Shown here: in pieces, positions 21,187 through 26,817 of the stretch | Position numbering within the stretch: position 1 is the first letter of the stretch | How the letters are laid out: each line of letters starts with the position of its first letter | Source: Rhizophagus sp. LPA8_4_AMF | Lineage: Eukaryota; Glomeromycota; Glomeromycetes; Glomerales; Glomeraceae | DNA length: 26,817 bases | Direction: 5' to 3' | NCBI GenBank assembly: GCA_021464525.1 | Contig: JADRCO010000762.1 | Span: forward strand, 1-26,817 | The notes under the pieces: generated by a model | Database searches by the model: none | Told to the model about the DNA's origin: nothing | What the model saw: the letters and a program-made list of their open reading frames with translations, nothing else | Translations under genes and position numbers: made by a program

Positions 21187-22952
21187 ATGGAACGAGAATC
21201 ATCCGAAGAAGTTCGAACCACTACCGATACAACAAATTATCCATCAAACTATGATAAAGTCATAAATGACCCTTTTTATAAAGATATAAAACTTAATGAA
21301 AAACTAACTGAAGAATTAAAATTATCCGAAACGCTTTGTAATCAATTTAAGAATAGTTTGGGAAGATATTATCAAGATTTACAAACCAATTTTAATAATA
21401 TCAATAATATTTTAGGTGAAAAACAAGAATTAAAAAAAAATATTGGTGATTTAGATGATCATAATTCTAAATTGGTTCGACTATTAGTAGAAAATTTAGA
21501 AGAAAGAAATAATGTAGTCCAAAAAAAGGATACTGAAATCCAAGAAAAAAACAATGTAGTCCTAAGAAAGGACATTGAAATCCAAGAAAAAGATAATGTA
21601 ATCCAAAAAAAAGACAAGGAAATTCAAGAAAAGAATAAAATGATTCAAGGAATGGAAGATTTACTTCAAGGAAGGGATAACTTAATTCAAGAACAGAGGA
21701 AAGAAATTCAGACTATTGTTAAGAAACTTAAACAACAGAATAAAGAAATTAAGAAGATTCAAGAAAAGGATAGAATAATCCAAGAGAAGAACAGCATAAT
21801 TCAAAAAAAGGATTATACAATTCAAGAAAAGGATAACAATATCCAAGAACTTGTTAAGAAGATTCAAGAAAAGGATATATCAATTCAAGAGAAACATTGC
21901 AATAATCAAATAATTGTTGAGGAATATAGCAGATTTCAAAAATTTGTTGAAGAGAAGGGTAAAAATATCCAAAAAATTTCCGAGGAGAAGGATAAAAAAA
22001 TTCAAAAAATTGTTGAGGAGAAGGATAAAGAAATTCAAGAGAAAGAAAAAGTGATACAAGAACTAGAACAAGAAAATCATAAATTGAAAAAAGAAGCTTC
22101 TGAATACAAGTATGCTCCAACTAATTATCGATTTTCGGATGATGATAAATATAATCCAATTAAACTTAAAGATGACATATTAAATTTACAACGTTCACTA
22201 GAAAATTACATTACCAAATGTAAAGGTAACGTGGAAATCAATATTCCTGAAGTGCAGAATCTCTTGAGAACATATGGAAGTAATACAACTATTACAATAA
22301 GTCAAAAACCTTTAATTAAAGCAGTATTACAACGTCACGTTATTGAACAAATTATTAAATATGGAGAAGAATATTTTGATCTTAGTAATTTACATAGTCA
22401 CTGGAAATATGGTAATGGAGCCGAATCTAATTTATATAATAAAACCTACGAATTAGCACATTTAGTAGAAATTTTAGCATCGGAACGAGACAGTGTTGAT
22501 GAAACAACTAAAAAATTGCATATTAAATTACGTCAAGAAGTATTTACAGCTCTTGGAAATAAAGGATTTAATAATATTATTAGTAACCAAAAATTATCCC
22601 CTCATGATTTTATTAGAAAAATCAATCTATTCTAAACAAAGAAATTAATAAATATCGTAAACTTAAAGATCCTGAGCAAAACCAAGAAGTTGAAGTTATG
22701 GCTGGTGAAATTATTAGAAAAGTTATTACTTTATTTTGGTTTCTAATTGAAATTCAAGAACCAGTTGCCGAATACCGTTGGTTTGATTGTAATAAAAATA
22801 TTCAACCTAATTATATGGAAGGAACATGGGAGGATGATGAAATCAATAATATAGCTGTAGATATTTGTTATTTTCCTTTAATAGAATGTAATGATGGGCC
22901 AGAATATCAAATTTACACACCCGCTAGAGTCATTCATAAACGGAACCACTGA
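21187..22952 (+). pseudogene. CC-5: heptad-repeat coiled-coil family gene with one frameshift
   Basis: The start MERESSEEVRTTTDTTNY matches the decayed CC gene at 9105. Residues about 85-300 are coiled coil made largely of IQEKD/IQEKN heptads, with VEEKDKxIQKI variants near the end. The family domain then begins (NYRFSDDDK, KPLIKAVLQRHVIEQIIKY, IKLRQEVFTALGNKGFNNI). Frame 1 stops at 22633-22635. Comparison with CC-1 shows a single missing base near 22620, in a run of A. From there the family sequence continues in another frame (KYRKLKDPEQNQEVE, QEPVAEYRWF, MEGTWEDDEINN, VDICYFPLI, IYTPARVIHK) to the stop at 22950-22952. Without that gap the product would be about 588 aa. A sequencing error or a recent null allele are both possible, because the rest is well preserved. 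It is the closest relative of CC-1. Its convergent neighbour is the decayed double Hsp70. Confidence 0.85.
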
Positions 22953-23055
22953 ATTACTAAAAATCAGTTGTCTGAGACTGGAACTAGCCTTTACTTTTAA
23001 TTATAGTTGATATCTTTATTAACAAGTTTGTAATATGATTACATAAATCTTAAGA

Positions 23056-25060
23056 ATTTTTGCTTAAATAATTTTGAAAATTTTCAAAAGCTGTAATTTC
23101 CATACCACCAAATAAAATCCAGTGATTATAATTCCATCCTAAGATTATCATGATATCTTGTATTATGTCATATTGAGATAGGTTGAGGAGTGTGTAGTCG
23201 TGTTTTGCCAACTTCCCTTTCATCACAAAGGTAAATTCTATCATTATGATATTTCATAAGTAAATTCCAATATACGTGCATGATTAAATCATGAGCGCAT
23301 TTACTTTGAGAAATTTTTAACTTAAACTATACATAGCTACAGCATAAACAACCGCTGATACAGGAATAGTAGAAACTGAAATAGTAGTTTTCATCATATA
23401 TTGAAATTCTTTTTTAATTATTTTTTTCTGTCATTGAATCCTCTAACTAAATAATTTCTGAACAAGTTTCTCCATTATTTCAATTATTTAAAAATTGTAT
23501 ATTCACCATACGAATAACAATAAGATCGAACCTTATTTTTTCTTATGTCATTACATTTAACATCAACTACTTAATCCTTATATTTCTTAACTGACATTTT
23601 CTAATGAAATCATCAATATCTAGCTCATAACAAACTTGGTACACTTCGACAGAATTTTCGAACTATAACATTTAAATTGACTATGATGATTAAATTTTCT
23701 GATATAATCGGCGATTTCGTTCACCAATCAACTTGCGAGTATTAAGTCTATAGTATCACCACCACAGCCAACGATCATAAAAGGTGTCAAAAATCAATGA
23801 AACAGTCGTTAAATAATTGAGATATATATCAAATAAATAAATTTTCAAACTTACTTCATAAAGTTAATAAAAATTTTTTCCAATATTTTACTTACGTTCT
23901 GTGATAAACTGTACCTTTGAAGAGTCTTTATCTTAAATGGGTACGTATGACCTTCTCTTTTTGGTAAGAACCAAGAGAACATTTCTACTCCGGCATCTTT
24001 CGTGCTAAAAAAAATCAATAAATTTGGGATTCATGTCGTAAAAGATTAATAACCATTTTACCTTGGATCCTATACTTAGATTTTTTTTGCAAATTATCTA
24101 AATGTAATTTTAAATAATATACTGTACAGTACCTGGTCTCGTTACATATAAATATCCCATGGTTCTAAATCTACAATATTTACGAGATCACGATCATATT
24201 GAAATACCGTACTTATATCCGAACCCACTTCTCTCGGCGACCACCTTTGTGTAATTGTGTTCATAATTATTATATATGACGAATCTTAATAATACTTATC
24301 AAGCAAATGGTACCAAAATCTAAATGAAAATAAAGATAAAATAAGTGAATAAAGAAAATATTAAATTTATCAGCTGAATAATTTACTTGTTGATTACCTT
24401 ATCCAAACCAACTATACGATTATTGGGCATTTTTCAACGATTCCATTCGAAGACCAAACCTTTACAACTGCAGCAGCGGTTGATGCAGAAATAGTACAAT
24501 TTTTGTTGAATTCATTTTTAGTTCTAGCTCGATTCACTAAATCTACCGACATGATAACTAAGCGTGATTTTTCATCATATGTATAATTTTCCACGTATAT
24601 TATTAATTCATGAATCTACAATTATAGCAACATTTATTAGAAATATCTTTTTAAAATAAAATATTATATTTAAATGACATACAAACCTCCGGATTCAAAT
24701 TATGTAACTTTTCCAACGGATACGTTAAATATTATTATTTTTCGCACATTCTGCTGGTATCTTGAATAAAATAAATGATAGATTAGTCAAGTCACATTAT
24801 CAATACCGAACTTTGATATAAATTTTACACCAATGAACGCGTTTCAAATTTTGCACCAATGAAAATTACTTTTTCTTTAATCATTTCACCTAGTATTTTC
24901 TTCCTTCTCTTCGAAACCTTTTCAGGTAAAGTGACAAATCCCAAGACGGCAAGACCATATAGTGATAAATTTTATATTTTGTGTTTGAGTTTTAAAAATT
25001 AAATCATAAATTTGAAAAGGGAATAAAACGCAATTTATCAAAATAGATCAAAGTCTTTCA
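23056..25060 (-). pseudogene. Decayed copy of the double Hsp70 gene (Hsp70-BA paralogue)
   Basis: Many blocks follow the order of Hsp70-BA on the minus strand. For half A: the C-terminal GxMEITAF segment (about 23070-23110), ISVS..PVSAVVYAVAMYS (about 23325-23385), the MIVxxGGDTIDL site (about 23745-23780), TER donor (about 23885-23910), TILQYDRDLVNIVD (about 24165-24215), and a degenerate microexon (about 24300-24322). For half B: EFNKN..ISAS..AAVVK running directly into a first-exon-like IVEKCP..IVG at about 24400-24520, then PEG donor (about 24680-24720), IPAEC (about 24750-24765), the IIKEKVI segment (about 24865-24890) and KVSKRRKKI (about 24895-24925). Deletions, stops and lost exon parts rule out a product. 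It is tail-to-tail with CC-5, mirroring the CC-1/Hsp70-BA pair. Outer limits are approximate. Confidence 0.82.
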
Positions 25061-25953
25061 AAAAACAATACCTTTTGATGAAACATTATAGTTTAACGAA
25101 ATAAACTAATAAAACAGTTTTATTAAACAAAAAAGAGATTAAAAACAAGATTTACTGTTAAATGAGCAAATTGTAAGTATATATATATATTTTATATTGA
25201 TCGCGAATCTCTCTTTTTTAACGTATAACATGTGTGTTCTTTTTCTTTATTAAACGAAAGGAGTAAAATGACATGAATATTTTAAAAGACATGATCTTTC
25301 ACAATCATACATTCAATTTGAAGCACTTTCGCTTGTAGAAAATTAATTTAAAAAAAATCACGCTCTAAAGAATTTGTTCGTGAAATTCATAATATTGAAC
25401 TATAGTATTCTAATAAATTTCAATTAATGTTTTTTCGGAGTAAAAGTTTTTTTAATTTATTTCTCTAATAATATTGTAAGAGAATGTAATTTACTGTACT
25501 TTAGAATTTTTTGTAATATAATTCATTTTCTATTAGTCTTGATATTACAATAAATCTACATATTTATTCTTTTCTCAAAATTTCGCTGATACGATATTAT
25601 CTATACATAAAAAAATAAATAAATTTTCTTTAAAAACAGCAGTTTTGCAATAACCAAAATAAAAATAAAAAAATAATTATTCAATTATTCAGATTTTCAT
25701 AGTACTTAACCAGACAAAAGCCACATTTACAAATAAAATTTATTAATTAATAAATGGCACAGTATCCTCCAAAAATGGAAAATCTTTTAACATTGAATAA
25801 ATTTTTATTTTATTTAAAAGTGTACTTCACAGTTTCTCTATTACTTACCGAAACTTTGTGCATGCAAGATATAATTCTGAATTCTTCTAAAAAATGTATA
25901 ATAATTAAATTTAGTATTTATCATAATTTTTTTTTTACACAATTGAATAGCAA
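25061..25953. other. Region upstream of the decayed Hsp70; nothing clearly functional
   Basis: This is AT-rich DNA. A T-tract followed by AACGTATAACATGTG (about 25211-25234) resembles the element upstream of Hsp70-BA at 7049-7080, consistent with a duplicated promoter. An AT microsatellite lies at about 25178-25191. No credible gene is visible. Confidence 0.45.
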
Positions 25954-26149
25954 TACAGTCGCACCTCCATAAATGCACCCTCTATAAGTGCACTCCCTCT
26001 CTATATGCACGCCATGGCTCGGTCCCAAGCTAGGGACTTAGAGCTAAGTGCACACCCTCTATGTTCTACACCGTGCAAGTGATTCTGAATCCCGGGTATA
26101 TTGGAACACCCTCCATAAGTGCATTCACGTGACAACTACGTAATATTGA
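25954..26149 (+). mobile_element. Terminus of a pogo/Tigger-like (Tc1/mariner superfamily) DNA transposon
   Basis: A TA dinucleotide (25954-25955) is followed by CAGTCGCACCTCC, the form expected for a pogo/Tigger end (CAGT..., TA target). Several subterminal copies of CCCTCYATAAGTGCA follow (about 25964-26123). The sequence is interrupted at 26150 by a hAT-type insertion and resumes at 26652 with CCAATCATTTGG. The opposite terminus and a transposase gene are not in the window, so this may be the left end of an element continuing beyond 26817, or a solo fragment. The superfamily is judged from the terminus alone. Confidence 0.5.
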
Positions 26150-26643
26150 TAGTGTTCCAATCCGATTAGCCGTTATCCGCCGGATAATGGATATCCGTTA
26201 AAAAAACTGGATAAATCGGATGATGGATCATTGACGGATCAGATAAACCAGATGACGGATAATGACAGATTTATCCGACGTTATCTGACAATTTTTTAAT
26301 TTTTTTTTTTACTAATACGGATCACGTGATATGAATAATACTAAGTGATCGATGAGAAAATTTCTATTTTTGGAACTCAGTGTAACCTTGTGTGACACTT
26401 TCTCTGATTTTTATAGGGAGACAAAATTTCCTTTTTTGGAAATATGTGTGACTTCACGTGATATAATGCGAAAAATTGACTGGCATTACGAACTTGGCTG
26501 AAATTAAACTAAAGTCACAGATAAACGGATATCCTTAAGGATGATCCGGATTGATCTGGATGAAAATGACACGGATATTTCGGATGGTGGATTCTAATCA
26601 GATCAGATAAAATGGTGACGGATATCCTCGGATTGGAACACTA
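26150..26643. mobile_element. 494-bp non-autonomous hAT-type element (MITE) with 8-bp target duplication
   Basis: The perfect 16-bp terminal inverted repeats are TAGTGTTCCAATCCGA (26150-26165) and TCGGATTGGAACACTA (26628-26643). They are flanked by an identical 8-bp direct repeat, AATATTGA (26142-26149 and 26644-26651). An 8-bp duplication and a terminus fitting YARNG are diagnostic features of hAT transposons. The interior has no transposase ORF and is full of GGAT/ATCC motifs, including several GGATATCC palindromes and TCACGTGA sites. The perfect ends and intact duplication point to a recent insertion. Movement would need a transposase encoded elsewhere. Confidence 0.88.
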
Positions 26644-26651
26644 AATATTGA

Positions 26652-26817
26652 CCAATCATTTGGTTCTGGTTAATTTTTAAATAGATAAATTAATAATTTA
26701 GTTTAATATTACATACATTCTGAAGAAATCAATTTTATTAAATTATTGTATACACCACACCACAGTGATGTGAAGTGATATGAAATGACACAAATGACAT
26801 TAGTGACATGTCATGTA
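26652..26817. other. Continuation of the interrupted transposon and a TGA-rich degenerate repeat
   Basis: The sequence after the hAT insertion begins CCAATCATTTGG, probably the interior of the pogo-like element. From about 26764 to the end it is a degenerate repeat of GTGAT/GAAAT/GACAT-type words. No coding sequence is visible before the window ends. Confidence 0.35.

Noticed and set aside
25754-25972. A 72-codon plus-strand open frame starting MAQYPPKMENL
   Set aside because: It is AT-driven, has no family motifs, and runs into the transposon terminus.

Overview
The window looks like nuclear DNA of an arbuscular-mycorrhizal fungus (Glomeromycotina, most like Rhizophagus). This rests on the very AT-rich sequence, short GT-AG introns of about 63-107 nt, long T-tracts at gene starts, and an expanded family of HSPA12-type Hsp70-like ATPases. 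The organism call is inference, not a database match. No prokaryotic operon, rRNA, tRNA or CRISPR array was seen.

Two multigene families fill the window. Family 1 is Hsp70-like ATPases with intact nucleotide-binding motifs (DFGTTxS, VDCGGGTVDL, LVGGFS) and a short C-terminal region without lid or EEVD tail. Family 2 is a coiled-coil family (called CC here). It has an N-terminal heptad region, often of IQEKDK-type repeats, and a conserved C-terminal domain with the motifs YQSALG, KPxIKAVLQRHV, LRQExFxxLGNRGF, QEPI, WEDDEID and VDICYFPLI. I do not recognise that domain.

Layout, left to right: CC-L (minus, 1-523, runs off the left edge, frameshifted); a 1.5-kb gap; CC-1 (plus, 2085-3230) tail-to-tail with a double Hsp70 gene (minus, 3306-6991); a decayed CC gene (minus, about 7676-9105); a 1.9-kb gap; Hsp70-C (plus, 11022-13287) tail-to-tail with CC-3 (minus, 13357-15030); a 485-bp divergent spacer; Hsp70-D (plus, 15516-17773) tail-to-tail with CC-4 (minus, 17928-19427); a 1.76-kb gap; CC-5 (plus, 21187-22952, one frameshift) tail-to-tail with a decayed double Hsp70 (minus, about 23056-25060). 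The right end holds a pogo/Tigger-like transposon terminus split by a 494-bp hAT-type non-autonomous element.

The main observation is that the same two-gene module, an Hsp70-like ATPase and a CC protein in convergent orientation with 69-154 bp between stop codons, occurs four times in both left-right orientations. This suggests duplication of a linked pair and possibly a functional partnership (ATPase sensor or chaperone plus coiled-coil partner). The second is that one module carries an in-frame fusion of two Hsp70 genes, and a decayed second module keeps the same fusion junction, so the fusion predates the duplication and is unlikely to be an assembly error.
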